Shown: positions 1 to 12,700, numbered from the stretch's first letter. The stretch: DNA of 64,000 bases from Aradus depressus (GCA_963662175.1 OY759214.1:81790037-81854036); one strand, 5' to 3'. Notes: generated from the letters alone by a model not told the origin. Translations and numbers: made by a program.

Positions 1-214
1 ATACATGCTATAATAATTGCAAAAATAGTCAAAAGGTGTTCAGGGGACCTTGAAAAGTATAATTCCGTTGATAATTCCATCACAGATTATAGTGCAATTA
101 CAATACTTACAATATTCCCTCGGGCTCCGAGAACTGCTGAGGATATATTTTTAATGATACTTAACATTTTTTGCCGAGATATTGTGAAACACAATAAAAA
201 ATGTAGAAAAACCA

Positions 215-1310
215 ATTTAAAAAAAATATATTGTCTATTTCACAAAATGTCTAGAATATACTTAGTACTTTCGGTATCTTCAGCCAGTACTGTTAGTCAG
301 TATTTGTTAAGTCGGGGCTGAAGATGGTAGCAATACCGAAAGTACTCCCATAATAATATACAGTGAAACCTCTCTTAGACGGACACCCATGGGGCCGTGG
401 AAGTTGTCCGCCCAGCAGAGGTGTCCTCCTAACAGAGGGAAAAGGAAAATAGAAGGCAAATTGATAAGGATGGAAGGTATCTTTTCTAAACACGTGTATC
501 GTATGTAAAAAATGTTGTTTATTGAACAACTGAATACAGTTTTAAAAAATGGGAAATTTGTACTAGAATCCGAACATAAACAATGGTACAACGTCTAAGT
601 TCTAAAAAAATCAATTTTTTTTCCCAATCAAGTTTTCAATATTGTCCTCTTCTTGAGAAATTAAAATTAATGACGAAGCATCGTTTCTTGGAGGCAATAA
701 CGCTTGATTAAGTTCGCGTAGTGCAGAGCATCTGATGAACTGATTGGTACGTCGACAGTTTGTGCTTCATTATTGTTGGTCTCCTTCTCGTCATCACTGC
801 ATTGTGATTCGTCCTGGCGTCCAATAATGTGAAGAAGGTTTAACGAATCGTCTTCAGTGTGACTGTGAAGTCAGGTGCTCAAATTCTTGTTTAGAAAACT
901 TCTTGGAATTACGAGTCCCTATGTAAACACAGGTGCACTACATGGTAAGTTTGATAGGTTGGTAGTACAATGTACAAAGAAAATTCTAAGAACATATTAA
1001 AAATCAACCCGTTCAAAAGAGAATTCACAGAATAAACATCAACCTTCCCTCTAAAAGAGAATTCTAAGAACATATGAAACCGAATTAGAGGCCTGCCTGT
1101 CCGTCCAACAGAGGTAGTCTGCTCTTCTCGGTACTCGATTTCACTGTCCGCGTCCGTCCAAGAGAGGGGCAAATGTGTTGAAATCCCCATATATTCTGCG
1201 GGGACCGTAAAAATTGTCCGCCCACCAGGGGTGTCCGGCTATCAGAGGTGACCACCAAGAGAGGTTTCACTGTATATGGTATAAATATATTTTGTGAAAT
1301 AGATGATAAT
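215..1310. repeat. MITE-D copy 1, interrupted by the pogo-like element
   Basis: Left part (about 222-360) starts TTGTCTATTTCACAAAAT, contains GTACTTTCGGTAT and later ATACCGAAAGTAC in inverted order, and reaches TAATATA. Right part (1273-1300) gives TATTTTGTGAAATAGA, the inverse of the left end. The same arrangement is found at 34945-35335. Confidence 0.6.
361..1272. mobile_element. Non-autonomous pogo/Tigger-like DNA transposon
   Basis: The ends are inverted repeats: CAGTGAAACCTCTCTTAGAC at 361 and GAGAGGTTTCACTG ending at 1272. A TA dinucleotide stands on each side (359-360 and 1273-1274), the expected target duplication for Tc1/mariner-pogo elements. Inside, degenerate copies of the terminal motif (GTCCGCCCA..AGAGGTGTCC) recur near both ends. 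No transposase is readable; the open frames inside are short and unlike any transposase. It lies 3' of FAR exon 6 and has split an older MITE-D copy. Confidence 0.8.
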
Positions 1311-1382
1311 AAAAAAAAAAAAATTTCTTTATTTTATATATTTTTAAGCCGAGCGTCTCTTTAGATTAACCATTTGACTTAC

Positions 1383-4300
1383 TGGACTGCCTTGTCCCAG
1401 GCTGCTACAATCATACCGTTGATAGCGAAGTCTGCCGACACATAGTCGAGGGATGTGTCCGGGTTGCCTTTGATCACCCTGAGTACGCCCTTACAGGTAC
1501 CACAGGTAACACCCAACACCCCATTCAGATTGTCCGTCCAGCCAGGTACTGGTTCTTTCAAACATCCAATCACTAGAAAAATGAATACTTTATTATATCC
1601 ACAGAGCTCAACAAGACAGATTGACCAGAATAATAACGAATTATTATTATTAGTCTTACTATTACACAAAATTGATTCAATAACAAAGAAAAACTGTACC
1701 GAAAAAATTTCTCGAAATTATTTTTACTTCCAATGCACCTACAAAGCTGAAATTTGGCATGAAGGTAAATTCCAGGTGAAATATAAAGAGAAAAAAAAAG
1801 AAAAAAACAAAATGTTTGGTGTTACGCCTCAGAATGAAAAACAATTATAAAGGATGGCTTAATTTGTATTATGCCAAATGTTGAAATTATTCTCCGAATT
1901 TATTTGTCATTGTTTTGCACGAATGTTAAGGATGAGATTTTTTTCAAGATTGAAATATATAAAAAATTATCTGAGAAGTTCGATAGACGAAAGAAAAGTT
2001 GAATGGATGGCATGACTTTCGATTGAGCATGAAGTTTTGAATGATTTAAATTTTGATAAAATGATTGATTATTTCATTCATGTAAAAAATAAAAAAATAA
2101 ATTCTACGAAAAAAAGAAAGCAATTTCAACGACATCATCACGTGCGCCTTATGTTGTACAGACATTTAAACATGTAGATTTTGAAATAAATGTGAACAAT
2201 TTTGTCATTTGTTAAATCCTTGTTTTTTCTTTTCTCCGTTTTTCTAATTAATCGCTGTTTAATTTTAAGTTTAAGACAGATTGACCAGAATAATAACGAA
2301 TTATTATTATTAGTCTTACTATTACACAAAATTGGTCCAACAACAAAGAAAAACTGTACCGAAAAAAATTCTCGAAATTATTCTTACTTCCAATGCACGT
2401 ACAAAGCTGAAATTTGGCATGAAGGTAGATTCCAGGTGAAATATAAAGAGAAAAAACAAAATGTTTAGTGTTACGCCTCAGAAACTATGAAAAACAATTT
2501 TTTTTTGTAAGAGAACGATTTGTAATATGGATTCGTAAGAGCAATCAAAATAGAAAAAAACCTTCCCCAGAACGAATAGTTGTCGTCCTAAGAGAGTTCT
2601 GGATACACACATAAAATTCCAGGAATAATTCCTAAAATTATGAGGTCGGAAAACTAGGAATTCTGTTGAAAACTCCGCATCGAATTTCTGATTGGTTGCA
2701 TAACTTCCCCTATACTTCGTCTAGCTGGAGAAGTAAAACTACCTCGCATACTCTATCTCTTATGGTTTAAATAAAAAATTAATACAAAATTTGAAAAACG
2801 TTGATTTAGATATTAACTAATGTCCGTACTCACCAACTGAAGGACGGAAGATCACGACGGGGTATTGCTTCGAGTATTCTTCCATTATTTGCTCGGCCAA
2901 ATTTTTACTCAATGTATAAGTATTTGGATGTCCATTTAATATCCTTAACAGTAGACATTTATATTTTAATACAAATCTTTCAAATTAAAATCTTAGTTAC
3001 ATAATATTTCAGAGCGAAAACAAACACAAGTACCGTCTTCCTTTTTTATTTGAATAATTCTCAATAAAAGTACATACAAATTTACTGTATAAAGTAAACT
3101 CTAACATAAAAATGGGCACAACTATTTCAGTTTTGTCCAAAATGTAATCTTTGTATACTTGCATTTAAATTCCAAAAATTGTTTTGACTCTGAGTTATTT
3201 ATATTATAAAAACAGTTGAGAAAGTAATGTATAATTTGAATTATACAATTCACAAATAATTGACTAATCAAATGTTCGTTCTTCATCTTTAATATCTTAT
3301 ATTTATACTTTCTCTTCAGCCGATATCGCTGAAATTTGACAGGTTATGTCCACATTGGGTTGTAACTTTAAATACGAAATTTTATGTCGATACATTCATT
3401 ACATCGGCAGTTATTGGGGTTTATTAGTTGAGCCCCCCTGTGATCTCCCTTCTCTTCTAACGATTCTTTTATAATTAATAAGTGTCGCCCTTATGGTGGT
3501 TTGAATTCACATTTGAAATTTTGTGTCGATGCATTCATTACAACGGCAGTTTGTCCCTATGGAGTTTTGGTTACACATATTAAATTTCGTGACGATACAT
3601 TCATTCTATCGGCAGTTATTACAGTTTTTATGTTAAAGCTACGACGAATACGACAAATTATGTTTTTTTCGATCAAATAATTCTAAGCTGCCCCGATAAA
3701 TAATAATAATAATTGAACTAAACATTCTATTCGCCGATTCATTTGTGCATAAGAGTACATACAGTTCATGTTTAAAGAGGAACATTTCACGTAAGCCTAA
3801 TTAGAAAAACCCATTTGTATTTATTTTTAACTATTGTTCCTAAGTCCGAATTTCTGCGATCTGTGTGGATACCTATACATAGTGGAAAGCTAATAAAATT
3901 AATAAAAAAAGAAAGAACTTATTTAATTTTTATATTGCTTTATCCCACAGAAAAAAAAAAAATATATATATATATACTCGTTTTTTTGCACAATTAGACT
4001 ATATAAAATTTCTTAAAGTTCACAAAGTTCTTTGTTTTTATTTATCTTGTTCCAAAGCCTCGTTTGCAATGGTATGGAAATGTTAGAGGAGGACTGGGTC
4101 TCAATGTGAATAGTAACTCCCTAGCCAAAAATATTTTCAGTACGCCAAAAATTGACAGAATTAGAGTTTTTCTCAAAAATATATTAATATCTACGATTCA
4201 AAATATCAATTTTCCATGGATATGGTCTTACTTTCCAAGGAGTGTGTTGAGAATCCTAGGATCTTCCTGTTGTGTCAACTTGAGGAGGGTACGCCAGTCC

Positions 4301-7114
4301 TGGGCTGGTGGGTAGACCTGCTCCTTGTACACAGGCACCTCCAAATGACAGTTGCAGTAGGTGGTAGACACGTACTCTAGACACTGTACATCAACACAAG
4401 ATGAATTTATTTCAACAACACATGACAGAAAAATAATAAAATATATTATAGAGTCGTTTTATTTGATCATTTATCGAAGGGTTTCGTACAATAATAACAA
4501 CTCTAACAGAAAAAGCGCAATTTTACACACAATTCATGTTGTGAATCCGTTTTTTTGAAATGAAATAAAAAAAAAATCATTATTTTGGGACAAACGTCCC
4601 CTAAGAATAAGAAATAAACAAAAGAATACAAGTATCAACCAATTGAGACAGATTAGAGAAAAAATAAAAAAAAGAGATGAGGCTTCTAGGAATTAACCAA
4701 AGAAACAATAATTGTTAATGACGAGCAATGATTAAAATAAAACAATGAAAAAAAACTAAAAAATAATAAGAAAGAAGATCTGTGATAGAATCATAATAGA
4801 CGTATCTTTCTGCTTTAGCCTTCTATACTAGGAATTGGATTGGTTTTGTGTTCACAAGTGGCAAGCGTTCATTCAAAATATTCAAATTTCAAGTTACGAA
4901 ACGTTTTCAAAAATATATATGAACATTTCGATAAACTATTTCTTTAATTTTTTTATTATTTATTCAAAACGTATCCCCTTTAATGAAGGTAAATTCATAT
5001 CGATAGTACTATCGACTATCGCCCATCCCTAGTGAGTAGTGGGGAGACTCCTGAAGGTAGGTGGCCACAGAGTTCCTGGGTCTGCAGACCAGTACAGACG
5101 GCGTCACCCCAACCAACCCCAAACCCGGGGACTCCGAACACATCCCGGTCTTCAGTTATACTACTGTATCTTTAGCTCTAACTTTTAGATTAAGACTAAA
5201 AAAATTATTAATGATAAATTGATGTGAAAAAACTGAAAGTTCAAAAATTGAATTTTCAATATTTTGTTTTTGTCTAGGTGAGCGTTAAAACTGTGCAAAA
5301 TGTCATCTGTTCAAAATTGAAATGACTATATGATCTAGTAGTATCTAGAGTATCTTACCTCTAGGTTGTCCATTTTGGCCGCGAGCTTCGCCACCTCCAG
5401 AGTTCCCCTCGTGTTGGTTAAGAGGGCAGCACACAGAGGATCGTCGAATCTTACACTTGCTGCTACGTGAAATACTATGTTCACGTTTTTTATTAGTTCC
5501 TAAAACATTACATTAGTACTTAAATTACATTTGGAATTATTTATTTATTTATTAAAGTAAACAATTTGTTCCTTACTTCTTGCATTTCTTCCGATATACC
5601 AAAATTGATCTCAGACATGTTTCCTTCGACTATTGTAACCTTTTTTAAGGTTTCAGCGTGATTAGACAGGAGTGGTTCGAACATCTAAAATCATGAAAAG
5701 AAAATATATCTTTCTATTAGTTAGTTATTGTGACTCATGTCCGGGCTTTTACTTTGAGGACATTTCGCCTACTACCAGAGCGCTCTTTTGTCGCTTTGGT
5801 GGACACATATTATATAAAACTAGGAGTTGGATTACCTACTTTATCTGAAGCTGATTACGTGCGATGCCTGGACAAAGAATAAAATTAATAAAGAATTTGC
5901 AATAGAGGGCTGACAAGGAACAACGGTAGCGGCTATAAGCAGAAGAAGGGGCGTTACCAGCCACCCTTCCTCCCTTCCGCGAAGTAATGACAGGCCATCT
6001 GTTCCGAGGAAGGGAATCAGGCTCGTCGAAGAAGGGGGTTTTAGTGGGTATGGGGCCACGGCTCGAGTCCCACAATATCCAAGGCTTTCTTCCCTAGAGG
6101 TTAGGTTAGGTTTTATGACTCATGCCCGGGCTTTAACTACGAGGTCATATCGCCTACTACCAGAGCGCTCTTTCGTCACTCTGGTGGACATGAGCCCGAC
6201 TCTACTGTGGGAGTCCTAAATTTTGCCTACCCTAAATTTTTATTCATCTAGGGTAGGGGTCTTTAAAGAGGACCTGACATCGTACAGGCTCGGGACCATC
6301 GCTTAACGTCCCATCCGAAGGACGGCGTGCTTAAGTTTATTTTACCTCCCAGATAAAATAAACTAAGGGCCTCGGTCGGGTAAAGAACCCACGATCTTGA
6401 GCTCAGAAGTCAAGCACGCTTACCACTGAGCTACCGGCGCCCTCCTTCTTCCCTAGATGTGCGTAATTGGCATTTCCCCTCCTGCCAAAAAAAAAAAAAA
6501 GGAGCTTATTAAAATATTGGTATAGAAAACCATATCCTTCACAAAGATGTTAATGAGAAGTCATTTATGGTCTCTGTACCGTTATTTTAATAAGCGCCTT
6601 AATGAAATAATCTTAATTATTCTTGAAAATCTTTCAAAAAGATCTCAACATTCCTTACGTACAAGATTTAAACTAAACTCTTATAAGAAAATTACAGACG
6701 ACCATCCCATCCCTCTCACACAACGCCTATCCACACAGTCCCCCTGACAATCCTCCACGTCGTCTAAAACGATATTGGCCGTGGGTCCTACTATGAAATG
6801 AACATTCTTAGTGAGTGTCAGCACTGTCTGGTTTCTCTCATACGATATATTTATATTTTATGCTGTATTAGCATGTTTATCTATTGTACATATTGCAGAT
6901 TATTTTAAAAAAAAGATCTTGTACTTACAGGTTCTTTGAGGATCCTAGTCCAACGATCCTTGGGGTTTTCACCCCTTTTCGGTCGAAGAACTACATAGAT
7001 TCTTTCCAGTTCCGAACATCGAAGTAATTTCTCGACAAGAACTTTGCCCATGAAACCAGTCCCTCCCGTCACCAGGATTTTTTTATTTTTTAACCACTCC
7101 GTAATACAACTCAT
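1383..7114 (-). CDS. Fatty acyl-CoA reductase, N-terminal six coding exons (gene runs off left edge)
   Basis: Coding exons, in order of translation: 7114-6929, 5684-5577, 5499-5359, 4383-4232, 2943-2834, 1572-1383. All junctions are AG/GT and the phases fit (887 nt, 295 codons plus 2 nt). The family reduces fatty acyl-CoA to fatty alcohol with NADPH, usually at ER or peroxisome, feeding wax, cuticular lipid or pheromone synthesis. Exon 1 carries the Rossmann nucleotide-binding motif VTGGTGFMG at residues 15-23. Exon 3 has NIVFHVAASVRFD and exon 4 YVSTTYCNC. Exon 5 has the catalytic YxxxK (YTLSK), and exon 6 KEPVPGWTDN, all typical of insect reductases. The start ATG at 7114 lies 9 bases after a likely 3' splice site (7125-7124), so a 5' UTR exon probably lies further right. 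Family members are about 500 residues long. The C-terminal sterile/FAR_C domain is absent here and no exon for it was found in 1-1382, so it should lie beyond the window. Which paralogue this is cannot be told. Confidence 0.95.
1613..1850. repeat. Direct duplication, copy 1 (FAR intron 5)
   Basis: The stretch beginning AAGACAGATTGACCAGAATA matches 2273-2498 with only scattered differences (A/G in the TTGATTCAA/TTGGTCCAA segment, and small indels in the A-rich part). It ends with GTTACGCCTCAGAA. The offset is about 660 bases. It lies just upstream of the splice acceptor of exon 6. Confidence 0.85.
2273..2498. repeat. Direct duplication, copy 2 (FAR intron 5)
   Basis: Second copy of the unit at 1613-1850, over 90% identical by eye. 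It lies between FAR exons 5 and 6. No target-site duplication was seen, so local tandem duplication is more likely than transposition. Confidence 0.85.
2575..2765 (-). repeat. Repeat C fragment
   Basis: Contains GGTCGGAAAACTAGGAATTC, CCGCATCGAATTTCTG and the terminal block CATAACTTCCCCTATACTTC followed by AGCTGGAGAAGTAAAA. This is the end shared by all repeat C copies in the window. Confidence 0.65.
3310..3660 (-). repeat. Repeat C fragment
   Basis: Three partial tandem sub-units share GTCGATACATTCATT.C..CGGCAGTTATT, separated by CCCTTATGG-type blocks. It lies in the FAR intron between exons 4 and 5. Confidence 0.55.
5719..5807 (-). mobile_element. SINE-A tail fragment
   Basis: TAGTTAGTTATTGTGACTCA, then the body motif TCGCCTACTACCAGAGCGCTC. 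Only the 3' quarter of the family is present. Confidence 0.75.
6099..6445 (-). mobile_element. SINE-A, full-length reference copy (347 bp)
   Basis: A 12-bp target duplication TTCTTCCCTAGA (6087-6098 and 6446-6457) defines both ends. Read on the minus strand, the head is tRNA-like: GGCGCCGGTAGCTCAGTGGT (A-box) and then GTGGGTTC (partial B-box). A unique body follows (ACGTTAAGCGATGGTCCCGA, CTGGTAGTAGGCGATATGAC), then the tail GCCCGGGCATGAGTCATAAAACCTAACCTAACC. There is no poly(A). It sits in FAR intron 1. Confidence 0.93.
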
Positions 7115-8194
7115 TATTTTGATCTAAATTAAAAAAATAATGCAAGGTCAATACAGAATTAAACATTGATCAACATTGAAAAAATATATATAAAATAAAT
7201 TAAAAACGGATGGTTTTGTAGTTCTGAAAATAGAAATCCTATAGAAAGATGTTATGGATCCAGAAGCTCTTTATATAACATAAAGCAGGGTTTGGCATCT
7301 GCGACTAACAAAATATATTTGTTTTCAAGTGCGGGCGGTATATTAAAGAATAAATAAATAAATACTGATAATTCATAAAATAAGAACATTTCTAATATTG
7401 TGCGTGTACTATTGTATACTACCAACAGGTTTTTACGTACTTTTTTTTCTAATGAATAAATTTAGATATATTTACCCTCATGGCCTCGATTAAAGTAACA
7501 ACAACAGTCCGGAGTTCAGCAAAAATAGTAGGTATATTTAATATTATTATTTTTTATCAAATCATATTTAAGAGATTATTTTGTATATTTTCCCCCCAAA
7601 ATGATGAATAAATTGTTCCAAAATTATAAATTAAAATGTTTGTTTGAATATTCAGACAGAAAGTGAGAACTTCATTTGAAATGAAAATGACCGTGACCTG
7701 CACAGAGTCATTGCACCGAATACCATAATTTTTTTTACAATATTTCACTTTTCTAGTAAAACTATTATTTGTCCCATCGATTATATATTAGATATATAAA
7801 GAATGAGATAAAACAAAGATTGAGAAAAACAGAAATTATAGTTAGAAAACGCCCCACTTATGCCAGGTACTTAACTCAATGTCCACTTGTATTTTTCTTA
7901 AAATAATGACAATTTCTATGTATATAATATGGTATATCCTCACTTGACTCGGAGAATGTTTAATAGAAAAAAAAAAAAAAAAAAACTGTTCTCACTGGTA
8001 TGTTCTCTAACTGAAGGCCCACAAATACTGTGCAGTTTTCATTCAACCAAGTCTATTATTCAAATGTATTCCATGTATATTTAATTGATTCTTTAAAGAG
8101 GTGACTTATGATTTATTTATGGTTGTCACTATTGTCTCAACTGTAAGTAGAAATCCAAAACAAATGTATCGTTACTAACAAGTATAGTATAGAT

Positions 8195-8290
8195 CAGGGG
8201 TCAGTAACCTTTTTTTCGGGTCGCATTATGCCCTTGGTACTCAAGGGCGGTTCATATATAAAAATAAAATAAGTTAAATAGGCACTAAGC
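8195..8290 (+). mobile_element. hAT-like element, 5' end fragment
   Basis: CAGGGGTCAGTAACCTTTTT at 8195 resembles the ends of many animal hAT elements. I could not find the matching right end, so only a remnant is claimed. Confidence 0.35.
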
Positions 8291-8415
8291 TATGTAAAAA
8301 TGACAAGAAAAATCTATATATTTTGTTCATTTATTTATAAGTAGAATCTAACTCAGTAATTTTATATGCCTAACTTCTTTTGAAGAATAGATCAAATTAT
8401 TAAATACTCTTTAGA

Positions 8416-8742
8416 TTAGGTTTTATGGTTCATGCCCGGGCTTTAACTACAAGGTCATATCGCCTACTACCAGAATCACTCTGGTGGACATGCGCCCGAC
8501 TCTACTGTGGGAGTCCTGAATTTTGCCTACCCTACATTTTTATTCACCTAGGGTAGGGGTCTTTAACGAGTACCTGACATCGTACAGGCTCGGGACCATC
8601 GCTTAACGTCCCATCCGAAGGACGACGTGCTTAAGTTTATTTTACCTCCCAGATAAAATAAATTAAGGGCCTCGGTCGGGTTTCGAACCCACGTTCTTGA
8701 GCTCAGAAGACAAGCACGCATACCACAGCTACTGGCGCCCTC
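8416..8742 (-). mobile_element. SINE-A copy
   Basis: Near complete. On the minus strand it has a decayed A-box region (GTAGCTGTGGTATGCGTG), B-box GGGTTCGAAACCCGA, body and CCCGGGCATGAACCATAAAA tail. A short deletion lies near the gag-repeat of the CTCT block. Confidence 0.9.
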
Positions 8743-9005
8743 TTTGAATACTCGTGGGTCACATAAGAGGGCTATAAGAGGCTGAGAGTGTTTATATATA
8801 AACTAAGTGATAGTTTATATATAAACTAATAGTAGTTTATGCCAAAATTACAAAAAAAAAACATGTCCCAAGTTGTTTTTTATTTATTTTTGGCATGGAA
8901 TTAATGACGTAATATGAATTATTTATTTTTATTTGTAATTTGCGTTTTTTAAATTGCATTTTGTTTAATCCGATGGGAAAATTATACTTACACAAATAAT
9001 TTTTG

Positions 9006-9221
9006 GGAGCCATGGTGGCAGTGCGGGCTAGAGCGTAGGGCTCTGGTCGCATGGTCTCACAATGGTTTGCAGGTTCGAATCCGGTCCGGGAGTGAGTTTT
9101 ATTTCGTAGATAGAACTCCCTCCCGGGGCCATGGATGTCGTAAATAACTAGCTAACCAAGAGACATGGCTAATATGCATCGTACATAAGGCCAAAATAAT
9201 AATAATAATAATAATAATTTT
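9006..9221 (+). mobile_element. SINE-B copy (second tRNA-derived SINE family)
   Basis: Starts GGGAGCCATGGTGGCAGTGC, with an A-box-like region. B-box-like GGTTCGAATCC lies about 70 bases in. A body with GATAGAACTCCCTCCCGGGG and CATGGCTAATATGCATCGTA follows, with an (AAT)n tail. AATAATTTT stands on both sides as a possible target duplication, although the tail makes this ambiguous. It is unrelated to SINE-A outside the tRNA boxes. Confidence 0.85.
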
Positions 9222-9507
9222 AAGCGGTTCTCATGAGAAATCTGGAAATGACGTCTTAAATTTCTATAATTCCCCTGCGTGCTGCAAAATATTAGTTTGA
9301 AATTAAGAGTAATTAGTTGTTATTTTCTCAAAAATATGTAACATGTTTTATAAAAGTGAAAATGAATCTGTTTTCACTATCGGACGAATCTCTAATTAAA
9401 GCAGAGAAGTGTCGTGACGAGGAAGTGTTGGCGGTACTAAGTGTCGTGGCCAGGAAGTGTTGGCGGTACAAAGTGTTTTGTTAAGTTAATGATTTACCCA
9501 GAATTAT

Positions 9508-9650
9508 ATGAAATCTTTTATATATTTCCTTTTCGTGGATGATACTAACATTCTTGTAACAGCTAAAAATGCAACAATGTTCATTGAATCTATTTCTAAA
9601 GCTATGGAAACATTAAACGAATGTTTAATGTCAATGTCATTTAAAGATAA
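9508..9650 (+). pseudogene. LINE reverse-transcriptase remnant
   Basis: The frame reads FLFVDDTNILVTAKNATMF, then an amphipathic segment to NECLMS. FVDDTNI matches the RT catalytic motif C (YADDT type) of I/Jockey-like LINEs, followed by the usual helix. No other RT motif is joined to it, and the frame degenerates after about 9650. Confidence 0.5.
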
Positions 9651-9789
9651 TATAAAAATGTCTCTATTTCTGGTCCTTTCTTACTTCGTAATCTTAAAAA
9701 AAAAGAAGGATCAGAAGAGAGACCCTATTTTCAAAACCACTTTTATCTTCAAAGCTATCATATTTATATTTTTAATTAGTTTTTAATTA

Positions 9790-12700
9790 AAAAAAAAATA
9801 GTTTCTAACCTGTTTTTTTGGCAATGATGAGTATTGAGGGTTAATGTCCGAGTCATAGTAACTAACTATAAATTAAAGACTAAAGATTAAAGACTACTCA
9901 AGGTCAGATCTTAACAATTCTGAAAAATACCAGAGTAAAATAGCGGGAGGACAGTCGAAGAAGCTTTCTTTTTTAGTATGGTTTTTATTGTAGATTCTAT
10001 GGGAAAGAGAAATTCTAAATGCATTTCTGAAAAAAAAAATAATAATAAAAAGTGTAGAACATTTCTTTGTGGGTAATTCAATCCTTGATCTATTGTTTGC
10101 GCCATTTCTTTTCTATCATATTGTTTCCGTTTTTTTTTTTTTTTTTTTTTCATGTCTTCAATACCAAAAATAATCTTGTTTGATTGATTTTTTACTCTAC
10201 GATAATAAGTCATTGGTAGCAAATATTGTGTCTCTCAAGGTATTATTCAAAATAAAATAATGCAAGTAATGTTATATGAATGTATGCAAATTGAGTAGAG
10301 CGCTTCCTTTACGATGACTAAACACAAAACTCAACTGAAATATTTTAAACATTATTCACTAAATAGTAAGACAACAATGCAAATGTTCTGTATAAGAATG
10401 GATGAGAATCCATCACTTCATGACTTTTTAGGAGAGCAAAAATTGCATCATATAATTCAGAGGTCGGCATGCGGATTTCTTGTGTGAACCGAGAAATAAA
10501 TAAATCAATTTCCGGTAGTAGTTTCGACCTTGTGAATATTTGAGGGAAAATTAATTTTGTTGGCCTCTTTAGGTCTACTATATTTTATAAAGGAAGAAAA
10601 GAATAAGGAGGGGGGGGGGGGGGGGGGGGATAAGGGAAAAAATAGAAAGAAGGGTAAATAATAATAATAAAGAAAGGCTATAAGTTACCTATATATATAT
10701 TTATTATCTATATTTATTTATTTTTTGCTTATTCTTCATATCTATATGAGGTATGTGTGTATGAGTATATATGTATATTCTGTTGAATGTATGTTTTTGT
10801 AAATATGCTTATATATTTCCGTGAGTCTATATTTTTACTGTTACTGCTGTTTGTTTATTGTTATTGTTACTGTTTGTTTTATTTTTTCACTATTATTTAT
10901 TTATTTCCACTGACTAGTACGAATGCATCCATGTGAAAAAAATAATAATAAAGAAATATTGAATTGGAGCATGACCTTGAAATTGTACAGATACAGATTT
11001 GCCACACATTTTCTTCTAAACATCAAGCTTGATACGCCAAATATATTGGACACTGATGACCTTTGCTGTTTTGCGTCCTTAAACTCCAAATCCTATCCTA
11101 TCCTATTTTATTTATTTAATCATTCTGACGTTTCGGCTTTTATAAATATGGACATGGCCAAATGTACGTATTAATAGACGGCCTATTTGCAGTTGAAAAA
11201 TGACTTTTCACAACAATTATGATTAATTATTCAAGATGGCTTCTGGTAACTTTTATTCATACAAATTATTGATTTATTATATACTTATAATGTTTGATAT
11301 TTCGATGAGCATGTTTTACGATATATATAGTAACATAGATTACAGCAATATTATATAATTCTAAACAATTATTGTTAAATTGTTCCAGTGATGTATGAAA
11401 ATGGCTCATAAAAGTTGAAACTTCAGAATGATGAAATTGGACAAATTAATTTTCTCTCATAAATTAATAATGTATTTTTTTTAAAACCAATAATGGATAT
11501 CCTTGTGAAAAATATAGGGATAGAGTCTGGTCATTTGAAGAGGCAGTATATAAACGGATTTGTTATGTGAAGTTTTCTCGTAATTTATGCTTGTTTTAAA
11601 GCTTTATTTTGCTTATTCCATTTATACAGCACACTCTTGAATATAGAATGCATTGTCCAGTTGCAAGTCTAGGGCTTAATGCGGCCCGCAAACTGAAATA
11701 GTTAATTTTGTTCTAAACCTTTTAGTGTAAATTAACCTCTTCTAACCCAATGGCAAATATATTATCTATGAGCTGAGTTACATGCGTCAACAGTCCAGGA
11801 GACTTGAACTGAAAGTGGCCTATAAAAATGATTTAGGAGAGTTAGTTATTTAATTTATTCCTTTTCATCCCACACTTGCTACTGGTATGGTGACTATATC
11901 TATTCAGTACAAGAATAATTCGCTGAATTCGTTGAAATTTTACTTATGCGATTTTCATAACACAATACAAAAATGTTTTGTGTTGTTAATAATTATATGG
12001 TACACTGTTTTATGAACAAATACACAAAATGAGCATAGTCAGAATTCGATCTCGGATTTTCTTATATTTACTATTCTTCGTAAAAACAAGTGATCTAGGC
12101 TAAAAAGGACATTGATATCTTGTTGCACTTTCAACAGACAGTAAACATCATTCCAAAATTATTCAGAATTATAAATAATGATAAAATAGGGTAATAACAG
12201 ATAACAAATAATAATTATTAGTAAACGTTTTACTGAAAAATTTTCAAACATTTTTTTCAAAAATTCTATACATTTATTTTCGAAAAATAATTAAATTTAG
12301 GATAATAACGAAATAATTATTAACAAATTATTAAAGTTCTTTGAAAAATTATTTTCAAATAATTGTTCTTATACATACAATACACAATAATATTAATTTT
12401 CAAACACTGCTATACAAATAGAAATTATGTATTTGATTCAATTACACAAGATGATGCCTTTTGTAGCAGACAAACTTCAGGAACTTACGAAAACTTTAAT
12501 TTTAAGTAAAAAAGTTCCCATAACCTAGGGTTCAAAAATGCTCCCATAAATAACTACTGACTTTAAAAACAGAAAAAATTCTGCTAAATAGCTCCACTAA
12601 AACTTTTCAAATGAGCGACGAGAGTCACAAAACATTCATTTTCCAAAGTATAGAGATCATGCAAAATATATTTTTTAAGGTTCGACAACCTCCTCGACAG

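Noticed and set aside
909..1190. Short minus-strand frame as transposase of the pogo-like element
   Set aside because: No DDE or helix-turn-helix signature. It reads through repeated terminal motifs.
9006..9080. tRNA gene at the head of SINE-B
   Set aside because: Same argument: the sequence continues into a shared body and (AAT)n tail, and the cloverleaf does not close.
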